Counted from the first letter of the stretch, positions 1 to 13,259 are shown. The stretch is DNA of 64,000 nucleotides from Micropterus salmoides (GCF_014851395.1 NW_024040040.1:22797000-22860999); one strand, 5' to 3'. Notes: a model not told the origin generated them from the sequence alone. Numbers and translations: made by a program.

Positions 1-3000
1 TGTGAGGTCCCTATTGAATTTGCTCGGATTATATTTATATTTTTTTTTTTTTTTTTTTTTTCTTTTTTCTGCAAAGTAGGCCAAATGACATGGCCTAAAC
101 ATTCTCGAAAACTCACCAAAATTTGCAAACATGTCAGAACCGGTGAAAAATTTCGTATTCTACAAGTTTCGCACATGGGCGTGGCAAAATGACTCGCTAG
201 CGCCACCTAGAAAATTGGAAAAAATTAGCCCCTCGTTCACGTTCAACCTACATGTACGAAATTTTCTGGGGACATGTATCATATCAAGACGCACAAAAAA
301 GCCTCAAGAACCCATAGCCTAAAGTCAACAGGAAGTCGGCCATTTTGAATTTTACGGCCATTTTTGGATGATTTACACACTTCGTACTTTAACGAACTCC
401 TCCTAGGGATTTAGTCGGATCGACGTCAAATTTCTGCTGTGCCTTCTAAAGGCATTGACGATGAAAAGTTGTGCTATTTGCGCGTTTTCGTCAATGGGCG
501 TGTCCGTGGCGTCGATGATTCGCATGAAACAGGAAGTTGTTGTAACTTCAGTGTACATGCTCACATCTGGACCAAACTGTACATGTAGGATGAGAGTCCC
601 GCCCTGAACACATGTACATGCCGACATTCACCCACAGTCATAGCGCCACCTGCTGGCAACAGAAAGTGACTTTAACGAAGCAGCCCCCGCCGCACGTTTC
701 ACCTACGTGCACGAATTTTCTGTGGTACGTGTATCTTGTCCAGACGCACAAAAAAGCCTCTTGGAGCCATGCCTAAATCAACAGGAAGTCGGCCATTTTG
801 AATTTTACGTCAAATTTTGGATGATTTACACACTTCGTACTTTAACGAACTCCTCCTAGGGATTTAGTCCGACCGACCTCAAATTTCTGCTGTGCCTTCT
901 AAAGGCATTGAAGATGAAAAGTTGTGCTATTTGCAAGTTTTCGTCAATGGGCGTGTCCGTGGCGTGGCGTCAAAGATCAAGTCTTCGCCATGACACGGAA
1001 GTTGTCGTAACTTCAGTGTACATGCTCACATCTGGACCAAACTGTACATGTAGGATGAGAGTCCCGCCCTGAACACATGTACATGCTGACATTCACCCAC
1101 AGTCATAGCGCCACCTGCTGGCAACAGGAAGTGACTTTTAACGAAGCAGCCCCCGCCGCACGTTTCACCTACGTGCACGAATTTTCTGTGGTACGTGTAT
1201 CTTGTCCAGACGCACAAAAAAGCCTCTTGGAGCGATGCCCTAAAATCAACAGGAAGTCGGCCATTTTGAATTTTACGTCAAATTTTGGATGATTTACACA
1301 CTTCGTACTTTAACGAACTCCTCCTAGGGATTTAGTCCGACCGACTTCAAATTTGTGCTGTGCCTTCTAAAGGCATTGAAGATGAAAAGTTGTGCTATTT
1401 GCGAGTTTTCGTCAATGGGTGTGTCCGTGGCGTGGCGTCAAGATCAAGTCTTCGCCATGACACAGGAAGTTGTTGTAACTTCAGTGTACATGCTCACATC
1501 TGAACCAAACTTTACGTGCTTGATAACTCTCCCACCCCGCTATGGAGGACCGATCCTGACACAGTCAGAAATAAATACAGAAATAAATAAATGCTCAATA
1601 AATAAATAAGCATCCAATTAAATACACAAAAAAATAAAGTAAATAAATAAATGTTGGTAGTAATTAAATTATACAAGGAGACATAAATGTATATATTTTA
1701 ATTAGTGCCTTTACTTATTCACCTTTGTTATAATTACCTTATTATTTTTATTTTCAACTTTATTTATTACTAATTTTTTTAATATTTATTTATGTGTGTG
1801 TTTTAATATTTTTGTCTGTTTTATTCTTCCTTTGTATTTTTTACCTTATTTATTTTCACCCATGGTATTTATTTCTGCCTGTCTTTTTAAATTTTGTATG
1901 CATTTCTGCCTCATTATGCAAATGAGGAGGGGCTGTGTCTCAAGGGGTCATCTTCTCTGCTATTGGTGGACCAGTCAGACAGGAGAGCTCCTACTCTGCC
2001 TGCAGACATCAACGATCTTGCCCCTCACACAGTCAGATGGCTTCCTTCAGTGCGCTGAGGTGTTTAACAACTCTGAAGACAATACTACCAGCAATGTCTT
2101 CCTTCTCTTTTCACGTAGACGCTCCGACAGACAGTGCTTTCAGTTTGCTGCATGCATGGACACAGAACTGCGGTATAGGGAGAAGCACACGGTCAGCTGG
2201 CTGCAGCTAAATCTGGAGTGCACTCGTATTCAATTCTGTATGGTAAATTCAGTTTTAACGGAGCAGAGCGAGCTGACAGGCAGAGTTAGAGACTTTTTCT
2301 GTCCGTTTCTCTCTTTACAAAGACGCATGTTGCAGTCAGAGTCTTCTCTGAAGAGGGCAATGAGCAGTGCGAGCACCACATACAACACAATTTATCAAAT
2401 TACACAACGGATATACAGTATGAAAATAAGATTGATTGGATTATACTCACAGGAAGTATAAAACCTGTTACATGCGTAACACAGTAATGTCAGGGAAATT
2501 ACTTTACTTAGATTTAAGTACTGCAGTTGTACATTTGAAATACCTTCCTACCTTTCTGATAGGAAGCCTTCTTGAGGTGGTATAAAACATTTCTTCTTAT
2601 ATTCTGATTTGAGTTGTGGACAACTATGACCACATGAATTAAAAAAACATTTCACTGCCCAAGTCAGCTATAACACAAGTCTTGTTCATCAGACTACATG
2701 CTGTACAGTATTTGTACAGATTTTGTCCCAGGATTTATTATGCATTTCTTCTTCTTCGTTGCATGATTTAGAATAATAAGGTGAGAAATGGGTCTATTCT
2801 GAGTTCATCCTGCACTGCAGCAGCTAATAAAGTCCATTTAATCCCAAAACGCTTTTCTTTTAGGCAGGCTGGAGCAGAAAACAACTCACCTTTCTCAAGT
2901 TGTACAGTAATGTCACATGTGTATGAAGGTGGATCAAACAAGCTAATCTTAAATGTCAAAGTAGAGAGGAGCCTAGTAGGCCTATTTATTTTCATTCATT

Positions 3001-3527
3001 ACACAATATGAATAAGCTATGCAGACAGTTGTAAAGAAAGAACATCTTTTTCTTCTGTTCTCTACTTGTTATAGTTACACAGTATTAGGGGTGTGGGCTG
3101 TATTAAAAGTATCCACTGTTCTCCATGCTCTAACACACAGTAACGATGAAATGTGTGCTGTTCTCACATTCTTCCTCTGTATGTACACATAAACAACAAG
3201 GCAGGGAAATATAAAAGGAATTTATTTTATTGTTTGGGTACATTATTGTTCAGTGTACATGCTCACATCTGAAACAAACTTTACGTGCTTGATAACTCTC
3301 CCACCCCGCAGACATCTACACCAATACCGATTTATATTCATAGCGGCAAGTGCTATGTAGCTCCACATAGGGGACACAGGAAGTGACATATAACACCTTC
3401 ATGCGGCGTCAAACCGCGTAGGAAATTCACAGCCGCACCGGCAGAGCTCCAGAATATGCAACTCGGCCGGCTCACGCGGACGCGCTTACAAGTGCGAGGG
3501 CCCGCCCAACGCTGCTTGCAGCTTTAA
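1..3527 (+). repeat. Composite repeat, copy 1 (left end outside the window)
   Basis: This is a non-coding interspersed repeat. It begins inside the short head segment (GTGAGGTCCCTATTG), passes a T-rich tract and a body containing tandem units of about 465 bp (the motif GCGCCACCTGCTGGCAAC recurs near 640 and 1110), then an AT-rich stretch and a roughly 1.9 kb unique part. It ends in GCTTGCAGCTTTAA. The same head, body and tail order recurs at 3547-6588, 26578-31861 and 55671-60808. Short open frames in it repeat from copy to copy and on both strands with no protein signature, so I treat them as chance. No transposase or reverse transcriptase is visible. The class is unknown. Confidence 0.8.
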
Positions 3528-3546
3528 TTTGTGTAGGTTATTGAAT

Positions 3547-6500
3547 TTATTATTATTTTTTTTTTTTTTTTTTTTTCTGCAAAGTAGGCCCAATGACATG
3601 GCCTAAACATTCTCGAAAACTCACCAAAATTTGCAAACATGTCAGAACCGGTGAAAAATTTCGTATTCTACAAGTTTCGCACATGGGCGTTGCAAAATGA
3701 CTCGCTAGCGCCACCTAGAAAATTGGAAAATTAGCCCCTCGTTCACGTTCAACCTACATGTACGAAATTTTCTGGGGACATGTATCATATCAAGACGCAC
3801 AAAAAAGCCTCAAGAACCCATAGCCTAAAGTCAACAGGAAGTCGGCCATTTTGAATTTTACGGCCATTTTTGGATGATTTACACACTTCGTACTTTAACG
3901 AACTCCTCCTAGGGATTTAGTCGGATCGACGTCAAATTTCTGCTGTGCCTTCTAAAGGCATTGACGATGAAAAGTTGTGCTATTTGCGCGTTTTCGTCAA
4001 TGGGCGTGTCCGTGGCGTCGATGATTCGCAATGAAACAGGAAGTTGTTGTAACTTCAGTGTACATGCTCACATCTGGACCAAACTGTACATCTAGGATGA
4101 GAGTCCCGCCCTGAACACATGTACATGCCGACATTCACCCACAGTCATAGCGCCACCTGCTGGCAACAGAAAGTGACCTTTAACGAAGCAGCCCCCGCCG
4201 CACGTTTCACCTACGTGCACGAATTTTCTGTGGTACGTGTATCTTGTCCAGACGCACAAAAAAGCCTCTTGGAGCGATGGCCTAAACCCAACAGGAAGTC
4301 GGCCATTTTGAATTTTACGTCAAATTTTGGATGATTTACACACTTCGTACTTTAACGAACTCCTCCTAGGGATTTAGTCCGACCGACTTCAAATTTGTGC
4401 TGTGCCTTCTAAAGGCATTGAAGATGAAAAGTTGTGCTATTTGCGAGTTTTCGTCAATGGGTGTGTCCGTGGCGTGGCGTCAGAGATCAAGTCTTCGCCA
4501 TGACACAGGAAGTTGTTGTAACTTCAGTGTACATGCTCACATCTTAACCAAACTTTACGTGCTTGATAACTCTCCCACCCCGTTATGGAGGACCGATCCT
4601 GACACAGCCAGAAATAAATACAGAAATAAATAAATGCTCAATAAATAAATAAGCATCCAATTAAATACACAAAAAATAAAGTAAATAAATAAATGTAGGT
4701 AGTAATTAAATTATACAAGGAGACATAAATGTTTATATTTTAATTAGTGCCTTTACTTATTCACCTTTGTTATAATTACCTTATTTGTTTATTCAACTTT
4801 ATTTATTACTAATTTTTTTAATGTATTTATTTATGTGTGTGTTTTAATATTTTTGTCTGTTTTATTCTTCCTTTGTATTTATTTACCTTATTTATTTTCA
4901 GCCATGGTATTTATTTCTGCCTGTCTTTTTTAAATTTTTGTATGCATTTCTGCCTCATTATGCAAATGAGGAGGGGCTGTGTCTCAAGGGGTCATCTTCT
5001 CTGCTATTGGTGGACCAGTCAGACAGGAGAGCTCTAGGCCTACTCTGCCTGCAGACATCAACGATCTTGCCCCTCACACAGTCAGATGGCTTCCTTCAGT
5101 GCGCTGAGGTGTTTAACAACTCTGAAGACAATACTACCAGCAATGTCTTCCTTCTCTTTTCACGTAGACGCTCCGACAGACAGTGCTTTCAGTTTGCTGC
5201 ATGCATGGACACAGAACTGCGGTATAGGGAGAAGCACACGGTCAGCTGGCTGCAGCTAAATCTGGAGTGCACTCATATTCAATTCTGTATGGTAAATTCA
5301 GTTTTAACGGAGCAGAGCGAGCTGACAGGCAGAGTTAGAGACTTTTTCTGTCTGTTTCTCTCTTTACAAAGACGCATGTTGCAGTCAGAGTCTTCTCTGA
5401 AGAGGGCAATGAAGTCTCAGTAGTACCCGATGCGAGCACCACATACAACACAATTTATCAAATTACACAACGGATATACAGTATGAAAATAAGATTGATT
5501 GGATTATACTCACAGGAAGTATAAAACCTGTTACATGCGTCTATTAAAAGTAAAGTAACACAAAAATGTCAGGGAAATTACTTTACTTAGATTTAAGTAC
5601 TGCAGTTGTACATTTGAAATACCTTCCTACCTTTCTGATAGGAAGCCTTCTTGAGGTGGTATAAAACATTTCTTCTTATATTCTGATTTGAGTTGTGGAC
5701 AACTATGACCACATGAATTAAAAAAACATTTCACTGCCCAAGTCAGCTATAACACAAGTCTTGTTCATCAGACTACATGCTGTACAGTATTTGACTACAG
5801 ATTTTGTCCCAGGATTTATTATGCATTTCTTCTTCTTCGTTGCATGATTTAGAATAATAAGGTGAGAAATGGGTCTATTCTGAGTTCATCCTGCACTGCA
5901 GCAGCTAATAAAGTCCATTTAATCCCAAAAACGCTTTTCTTTTAGGCAGGCTGGAGCAGAAAACAACTCACCTTTCTCAAGTTGTACAGTAATGTCACAT
6001 ATGTATGAAGGTGGATCAAACAAGCTAATCTTAAATGTCAAAGTAGAGAGGAGCATTCATTACACAATATGATCAAGCTATGCAGACAGTTGTAAAGAAA
6101 GAACATCTTTTTCTTCTGTTCTCTACTTGTTATAGTTAGACAGTATTAGGGGTGTGGGCTGTATTAAAAGGATCCACTGTTCTCCCATGCTCACACAGTA
6201 ACGATGAAATGTGTGCTGTTCTCACATTCTTCCTCTGTATGTACACATAAACAACAAGGCAGGGATATATAAAAGGAATTTATTTTATTGTTTGGGTACA
6301 TTATTGTTCAGTGTACATGCTCACATCTGAAACAAACTTTACATGCTTGATAACTGTCCCACCCCGCAGACATCTACACGCCAATACCGATTTATATTCA
6401 TAGCGGCAAGTGCTATGTAGCTCCACATAGGGGACACAGGAAGTGACATATAACACCTTCATGCGGCGTCATAACCGCGTAGCAAATTCACAGCCGCACC

Positions 6501-6588
6501 GGCAGAGCTCCAGAATATGCAACTCGGCCGGCTCACACGCGGACGCGCTTACAATTGCGAGGGCCCGTCCAACGCTGTTTGCAGCTTT
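3547..6588 (+). repeat. Composite repeat, copy 2
   Basis: A second copy follows copy 1 directly after a short T-rich linker. It lacks the GGGCCCGAGCACG head and starts in the T-tract before CTGCAAAGTAGG. Its body and tail are very similar to copy 1 with small indels, and it ends at GTTTGCAGCTTTC. The tandem arrangement probably arose by unequal exchange or nested insertion. Confidence 0.8.
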
Positions 6589-6639
6589 CATTAGTAATTG
6601 TTATTACAGCAAAAAAGGAAATATTTCACATATTATATG

Positions 6640-6724
6640 TTGGTAACAGCAGGCAGATAACAGCAGGCAGAAATACACGTCATTGAGACTCTCATCCAAA
6701 CCAATATGACTCCAGGTCATAACA
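6640..6724 (-). mobile_element. Gypsy 3' LTR fragment with polypurine tract
   Basis: The sequence from AACAGCAGGCAGAAATACACG to GACTCCAGGTCATAACA matches the outer end of the LTR at 13264-13883. On the minus strand it starts TGTTATGACC and is directly preceded by the purine-rich GTGAGGGGG (6725-6733), as expected for a polypurine tract before a 3' LTR. Only about 85 bp remain. The rest of this LTR is missing and composite repeat copy 2 lies beyond. Confidence 0.75.
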
Positions 6725-6831
6725 CCCCCTCACTTAAGATCGTTTAAGAACATTTCTTCCCCTAAAGAAATGTTCGATTCCTTAGACTCCCACCCGAGAT
6801 AACGCATCAGCCACAACATTGTCCAATCCCT

Positions 6832-8208
6832 TTATGTGGTGAATCTCAATATTAAAATCCTGCAACAACAATGACAGTGATTGTTGTTGCGCATATGGGA
6901 AAGAAACACTAGGGGATTGTGGTCCATAAAGACCAGAACGGGGCTTGCAGTCGAACCAACATCAACTTCAAAATGCTGCAACGCCCACAGTAGTGCAAGT
7001 TCCTTCTCAATTGTGCTATAATTCACCTGAAATTTGCCAAATTTCTTAGAAAAATAGCACACAGGATGATCAACACCACAGTCATCCTCCTGCAAAAGCA
7101 CAGCTCCTGCGCCATATGCGCTGGCATCCACCTCCAACTTAAAAGGACGTACAAAATCTGGGGCAGCCAACACAGGGACATTGCACAAGAGAGCTTTTGC
7201 AGAAACAAATGAGTCTTCACACACAGCATCCCAAACAAAAGGGCGAGACGGGCTGGACAAATCAGTGAGTGGTACAACAACACTAGCAAAATTTTTGCAG
7301 AATCCAGAATGGCCTGAACTTTAGCCACCAGGGGGCGCACCTGCCCCTGCTTCACTTGTTTCCCTAAATAGGTGACCACTGCCTTTCCAAACACACATTT
7401 CGCCAGGTTAAGGGTCAAGGAAGCCCTCTCCAGGCGACGAAATACTTCCTGCAGTGTCTAGGTGATTAGACCAAGTGGAAGAAAAGACTACAATATCGTC
7501 TAGATATGCTTCACAATTGTTGACACCCGACAGAACTATACCCACCAACCGTTGGAAGGTGGCAGGGGCATTTCTTAACCCAAAAGGCATGACTGTATAT
7601 TGAAGGAAATTGTCAGGGGTGACGAAAGCTGAAATATCACTTGCACGCGGTGAAAGAGGCACCTGCCAATAACCTTTCAACATATCCAACTTTGTGACAT
7701 ACTTTGCTGATCCCACACGATCTACACAATTATCCATCCGAGGCAGAGGGAAAGAGTCAGGTTTGGTAATGGCGTTCACCCTGCGGTAATCATTACAAAA
7801 ACGTGGGGTTTGGTCAGACTTTGGAACAAGAAGCGACGATGAGCTCCATGGACTGGAGCTAGGGACCGCAAAGCCATTTTCCAAGAGATATGCAACCTCC
7901 CTTTGCATCGCAACTTGCTTTACCGGGTTGACGCGATATGTATGCTGTTTAATAGGTTCATGATCACCAACATCTACATAGTGCTGTAAAAGTGTGGTTT
8001 GTGTGGGCTTACCTCCGAACAGAGAAGCATGACAACGAATAAGGCGACAAATATCACCCTTTTCCGGATCCGCTAAATAAGCCAAATACCCCTCTAGGTC
8101 CTCCAACATGTTGGAATTCTCTAATCGAGCACCCGGAACTAACACAGGTTGTTCCTGTAACCAATCGTCTATGACAGCGAGGCTACACTCGCCACGGGGC
8201 TGACACAT
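6832..8208 (-). pseudogene. Ty3/Gypsy Pol: reverse transcriptase and RNase H remnants
   Basis: On the minus strand 8208 to 7408 encodes a Ty3/Gypsy reverse transcriptase. It shows FCNDYRRVNAITKPDSFPLP, KLDMLKGYWQVPL, the VMPFGLRNAPATFQRL block and the active-site box YLDDIVVFSS. The reading frame is then lost. The connection domain (TLNLAKCVFGKAVVTYLGKQ) and an RNase H-like part (FKLEVDASAYGAGAVLLQED, DHPVCYFSKKFGKFQVNYST) continue in other frames down to 6832. At least two frameshifts make it a pseudogene. It lies between LINE A and the 3' LTR fragment, so reverse transcriptase and RNase H are the last domains of this element. Confidence 0.88.
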
Positions 8209-8231
8209 AAGCCAACATTGTCATGGCTAAC

Positions 8232-10550
8232 GTATCAATATTAATTTTATTTATATAGCACACTTTAAACAACCAAGGTTGGCCAAGGTGCTTCACAGGT
8301 TAAATACAACAACAAGACACTACTCACACAGTAAAAGTACAGCAATAAAACATTATAATATACAGTATACGATATATAGTGATATTAAAATTGCCAGGAA
8401 TAATAACAAAGAAAAGAGATGTGTTTTTAACAGTGATTTAAAACGTTCGAGAGTTGGGGCGGTTCTGATATGGACTGGCAGGTTGTTCCACAGGTTAGGG
8501 GCAGCTACACTAAAGGCTCGATCACCTCTGGTTTTAAGTCTGCTTCTGGGTACATCCAGGAGGAGGAGATTGGCGGATCTCAGCACTCTAGCTCTAGAAT
8601 GAACGTGAAGAAGCTCCGTTAAGTACAATGGAGCCAATCCATTAAGGCATTTAAATGTTAGAAGTAAGATTTTAAAATCAATCCTGTAATGAACAGGAAG
8701 CCGGTGGAGGCAGCGCAACACAGGTGTGATGTGGTCCTTCTTCTTCTTTCCTGTCAGGAGGTGGGCAGCAGCATTTTGGACTAACTGCAGGCGCTGAATC
8801 GATGACTTGTCTAAGCCCACACATAAGGAGTTGCAATAGTCAAGGCGGGAAGTTATGAAGGCATTTATCACCCTCTCCAAATCTTTAGGAGGGAGATAGG
8901 TCTTTACCTTGGCTATAGTTCTCAACTGGAAAAAGCAGTGGCGGATATCTGTTTATCAAATTTAAATGCTATCCAATACAACACCAAGACTCCTCACAGC
9001 TGAGCGGTTGTTTGAAGTTAAAGGGCTGAGAGAATCTACATCAAGCAGTTCAGGGTGTCCAAACACTATGATCTCTGTCTTGTCTCCGTTTAGGTTGTGG
9101 AAATTTAGGTTCATCCATGTTTTGATGTCCTTCATACAGTCAAGCAGGGGCTGCAGTGAGCCCTTTGCTTTTACATTCAGGGGCAAATAAATCTGAATAT
9201 CGTCTGCAAAACAGTGGAAAGAGACCTCATACCTCCCAAAATGGAGGCCAGGGGCAGCATATACAAAGAAAATAAGATGGGGCCTAAGACAGAACCTTGA
9301 GGGACACCACAGGTAAATGGGGCTGTCTCAGAGGAATAATCACCGAGGTGGACAGAGAAGCTCCTATCTGTTAGATAGGATTGAAACCACCTAAGTGCAG
9401 TACCTTTGATTCCCACACAATTTTCCAACCGTGACAAGAGGATTGAGTGATCAACAGTGTCAAAGGCAGCAGTGAGATCTAACAGCACTAGGACGGCAGA
9501 GACTCCTGAGTCAACAGTTAAAATCAAGTCATTAAAAACTCTTAAAAGTGCCGTTTCAGTGCTGTGACGGGGTTTGAAGCCGGACTGGAACTTTTCATAA
9601 ACATTAATTAAAAAGGTTTGCAGCTGGGTAAAAACTACTTTCTCCAGGACTTTAGATAAGAAAGACAATTTAGAGATGGGCCTGAAGTTAGAGAGAACAG
9701 AGGGGTCGAGATTTTCCTTTTTTAGCAGGGGCTGTACAACAGCGTGTTTAAAGGCGGGCGGAACATAACCTGAGACAAGACAGGTATTTATGAATGACAA
9801 AATACATGGTCCAACGGTATCAAAGACGTCTCGTCGTTAATTACACAATGGCAGCGTGCAAAAGGAGATTTGACCAAAGAACATGGGACTGTAATCGTAA
9901 ATAAGACAGGGAAGTGATCCGAAATACATACGTTACAGATTTCATTTACATGAACACACAAGCCATGAGACAACACAAGGTCTAATGTGTGTCTCTTTTC
10001 ATGTGCTATCACCAAGGTAGCAGAGGCTTGACCCATCGACAGATGCTGTGAAGCCAAGTCGGCAAGAAGGAAGCCCACAACAGCAGTCGGGTTGGGGAAG
10101 ACAGGTCGAATCCATTGCAGGCGCGGGACCTCCGAACACCGGCAGCCTCAGACAGCGGGGTGACCGCAGCCCCCACCATAGAGGAGACGAGGATGAGGCA
10201 CATCCAAGGACCTCAGGTAAGCCTTGAGGCGAACAAGCACTCCAGCACGCTCTTTACTTCTCCTGTGGCGCTTTTTCCGGGGAAGATCACACGGGACACA
10301 GCGCAGGTAGTCTGGGATGTTGGACAACCCAGGCCTCCTGCCTGTTCTCCCAAACCATCTCTAGACAGCCCCAAAGCCTCACAGGACGCTCGGATGTCAA
10401 ACAGAGTTTGGCGATCATAAACGAGAAGGCTAGTTACATCCCGGCAGCAAAAACACAGAAATAAAGCAGCAGCAAACAAAAGGCAGACGCAGCGTTATGC
10501 TGACAGACAGCTTGCCTTACACACTGGCGCCATCTGATTACGTCACAACA
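8232..10550 (-). mobile_element. LINE A: near full-length non-LTR retrotransposon (CR1/L2/Rex type), decayed
   Basis: On the minus strand the element begins near 10550 with a GC-rich leader and a frame containing LLVYDRQTLFDIR. An endonuclease C-terminal part follows (HTLDLVLSHGL, ISDHFPVLF; about 10078-9880), then reverse transcriptase: FRPISKLSFLSKVLEKVV, QSGFKPRHSTETALLRVFND, LLDLTAAFDTVDHSILLSRL and GVPQGSVLGPILFSLYMLPL. After frame changes come LNGDKTEIIVFG and the C-terminal SRLDYCNSL, HRLPVHYRIDFKILLLTFK and GDRAFSVAAPNLWNNLP. The 3' end on the plus strand is near 8232 (TATCAATATTAATTTT). Coding is split by several frameshifts. It sits between the Gypsy integrase tail and its reverse transcriptase. 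Confidence 0.85.
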
Positions 10551-10930
10551 AAAGCATCCTGAATGAATCACTTCACCATATTTACATGACACACACGGAA
10601 CCCTTTTTTTATCAGGCATTTTGACCACATAATCTGTGTCACTCAGTTTTTTGTCCACATCATAAGGACCACAGAACTTCGTCTGAAGACTAGAACCAAC
10701 AACAGGTAACAAAATCAACACACGATCACCAGGCTGAAAAACACGACTGAGAGATTTCTGATCAAACCGTTTCTTCATCGTAGACTGGACGGTGGAAAGA
10801 GAGATGCGAGCCACCTCACAGGCTGTGTGCAAGTGCTCCCGAAACGAACTCACATAATCAAGGAGATGGTGTGTCGGACTGGGTTTGTTTGCCAGCCATC
10901 TCTCCTGCAACAACCGCAGAGGGCCCCGCA
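10550..10930 (-). pseudogene. Gypsy integrase C-terminal fragment
   Basis: The minus-strand frame beginning near 10930 reads VRGPLRLLQERWLANKPSP, then an amphipathic stretch (LLDYVSSFREHLHTACEVA, MKKRFDQKS) and a chromo/SH3-like part VFQPGDRVLILLPVVGSSLQ, FCGPYDVDKKLSDTDYVV. This is the C-terminal portion of a Gypsy integrase. The catalytic core and zinc finger are absent because LINE B abuts on the upstream side. In transcription order this piece precedes the reverse transcriptase at 8208, which is the Gmr1-like order and not the standard Ty3 order. Confidence 0.8.
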
Positions 10931-10932
10931 CA

Positions 10933-12745
10933 GTAATAATAATAATAATAATAATCTTTATTTGTAGAGCATTTTTCAAAAACAAGTTACAAAGTGCTTT
11001 AACAAGTGTAAAGACAATAATACCCAAGAGACAATAATACAAAAACAATACAAGATAAAAGCATGAAAACATTGAAAAGACTAAAATACACGTTTAAGAT
11101 AAATATAAAATTAGTAAAATACAATAAAATAAAAGGGATAAAATAAAGTCAAATAAGATCAGGAAAGGCTCTCTTATAAAAGTGTTTTAAGGAGGGACTT
11201 AAAAGAGTTCACTGACTCAGCAGACCTGATTTCCTCAGGCAGGCTGTTCCAGAGCCTCGGGGCCCTGACAGCAAACGCTCTGTCCCCTTTAGTTTTCAGT
11301 CGAGACTCTGGAACAGACAGCAGACCTCTGCCCAAGGATCTCAAGGTACGTGCTGGTGTGTATGGGACTAAAAGTTCAGAAATATAACAAGGCTAGAGGC
11401 CATGAAGAGCTTTAAAAGTAATCAATAGAATTTTAAAGTCAATTCTAAAACATACTGGGAGCCAGTGTAATGAAGCTAAAATAGGAGTAATGTGGTCATA
11501 TTTCTTTGTTCTGGTTAAAAGCCTGGCAGCTGAGTTCTGGACAGTCTGGAGTCGATCAATAGATTTTTGGGTTAAACAGGTGAAAAGGCTGTTGCAATAA
11601 TCCAGGCGTGATGAGATGAAGGCGTGTAAAATGGTCTCAGTGTCCTTAAAAGTTAACATAGATCGAATTTTTGCTATATTTCTAAGTTGATAAAAACATG
11701 ATTGAGCAAGCTTTGTGGTGTGCTGCTCGAAATTTAAATTACTATCAAACCAAACACCAAGGTTCTTTGCCACAGGCTTAATGTGATTTACTAGGGAACC
11801 AGCAGATGGCAGTATTTGATTTGCCATCTGCTGGGACCCAATGACCGGGATTTCTGTTTTGTCTGAGTTCAGTTGGAGGAAATTATTTGACATCCATTTT
11901 TTAACTTCACAAAGGCAGTTGTTAAGTGAACTCAGCATTCCAGGGTCTGTGGATCTGACGGGCAAGTATATTTGTTTGTCATCAGCATAAATATGAAAAG
12001 AAATGCCATGTTTATGGATAACATGTCCAAGGGGAAGCAGATACAAGGAAAACAAAATGGGTCCTAAGACCGACCCCTGAGGCACACCATATTTAATTGG
12101 ACAGAACGAAGAGACATAGTTGTTTACAGACACGCAAAACTTCCTATTTGACAGGTAGGATGAAAACCATTCTAGGGCAGTACCAGAGATCTCCACCCAG
12201 TGCCTCAGTCTGTCTAACATGATGTTGTGATCAATGGTGTCAAAAGCAGCGCTAAGGTCCAGGAGTACCAGGACTGAGCACATGCCTTCATCGGCAGACA
12301 TTAAAAGGTCATTGGTGACTTTAAGCAGGGCAGTCTCAGTGCTGTGGTACTTCCTGAAACCCGATTGAAACTTTTCAAATATTTTGTTATTTTCCAGTAC
12401 AGTGAGCAGCTGTTTGGACACAATTCTTTCTAGAATCTTTGCAATAAAAGGCAATTTTGAAATTGGTCTAAAATTATGTGGGAGGGAGGGATCTAAACCA
12501 GGTTTCTTTAAAAGTGGGTTCACACAAGCCGTTTTAAAATAATCAGGGACACAACCAGTAGATAGGGAGCTGTTGAAAACAGAGATCAAATGGGGCCCAA
12601 CAGAATCTATTACTTTCAGTAGAAACTTTGTAGGTATTACATCAAGTGGGCTGGAGGACACTCTCATTTGTGATACTGTTTTTAAAAGCTCAGACAAGTC
12701 GATGGGATAAAACTGGTTAAAAATAAGATGAAAACAATTCACAGT
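10933..12745 (-). mobile_element. LINE B: 5'-truncated non-LTR retrotransposon with long RT frame
   Basis: A single minus-strand frame (12760 to 11393, about 455 codons) holds most of a reverse transcriptase: FRPISKLPFIAKILERIV, QSGFRKYHSTETALLKV, LLDLSAAFDTIDHNIMLDRL, GVPQGSVLGPILFSLYLLPL and FHIYADDKQIYLPV. The C-terminal NSAARLLTRTKKYDHITPIL and LHWLPVCFRIDFKILLITFK follow. It stops early, and the usual C-terminal continuation is readable in another frame to about 11180. No endonuclease precedes it. The 3' end carries a TTA microsatellite near 10936-10960. It has replaced the middle of the Gypsy element. A truncated copy of the same tail lies at 55005-55190. Confidence 0.88.
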
Positions 12746-13144
12746 GCACAGTGTGCCCAAAGACCAGCAGGTGATTTTAGAGTAACACTCGGCTGGCTTT
12801 CCAGCTCTAACGCTCTCACCCTAAGATGCATAGCCTCCACCTCTAACCGACGATTTTTCATCTCCATTTCCCTAATAGAGTGTAAGCCGGAGCTCCTCAA
12901 CAGACATTCCCGGTGAAATGGGAGGATCTGTGGCAACGGGTGTGACGGATTGTGCTGAATCACCAAGCTCCACATCACATTTCCCTAGTTTTTCCTCCAA
13001 GAGCTGCCTCAGCTCCTCTTTTCTCGTATTTAGTGGTGCTTTGACATTAAACAGATCAGCGATCAGCATTAAATCTACTTTCTTACATTTATTTAATTGT
13101 TGCAGTGTGGGATTTCTTGCAAAACTATCCAAATCGAACTCCAT
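12739..13144 (-). pseudogene. Gypsy Gag N-terminal remnant
   Basis: The frame starts at an ATG at 13144 (MEFDLDSFARNPTLQQLNKC), with a small helical module (KVDLMLIADLFNVKAPLN, KEELRQLLEEKLGKC) like those at the start of fish Gypsy Gag proteins. It stops at 12872. A coiled-coil continuation (REMEMKNRRLEVEAMHLRV) is readable in another frame to about 12740, so there is a frameshift near 12.89 kb. It follows the 5' LTR and primer site directly and ends at LINE B. Confidence 0.65.
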
Positions 13145-13245
13145 TGTGCTTATTACGATACAGTCAACCAGAAGTATGGAAAATATACTCACCAACATAA
13201 GCAACGCCATAAAGCAGTACCTGGGAAACACACACAAACAAAAAA

Positions 13246-13259
13246 CGGATGAGCCCCCA
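13246..13259 (-). promoter_or_regulatory. Gypsy primer binding site, tRNA-Pro-like
   Basis: On the minus strand, four bases after the LTR end, the sequence reads TGGGGGCTCATCCG. It differs by one base from the widespread tRNA-Pro primer site TGGGGGCTCGTCCG. Its place next to the LTR fixes the orientation of the element. Confidence 0.75.

Noticed and set aside
602..1292. Recurring open frames (starting MYMPTFTHSHSA or MCVWTRYTYHRK) in every composite-repeat copy
   Set aside because: They lie on both strands of the same non-coding repeat, change frame between copies and have no protein signature.
1796..2461. 221-codon frame in the composite repeat (with counterparts at 4938, 28213 and 56733)
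   Set aside because: The frame differs in length and phase between near-identical copies, is broken by indels and shows no domain.
10115..10420. Plus-strand 101-codon frame
   Set aside because: It is the shadow of the endonuclease-region frame of LINE A on the minus strand.
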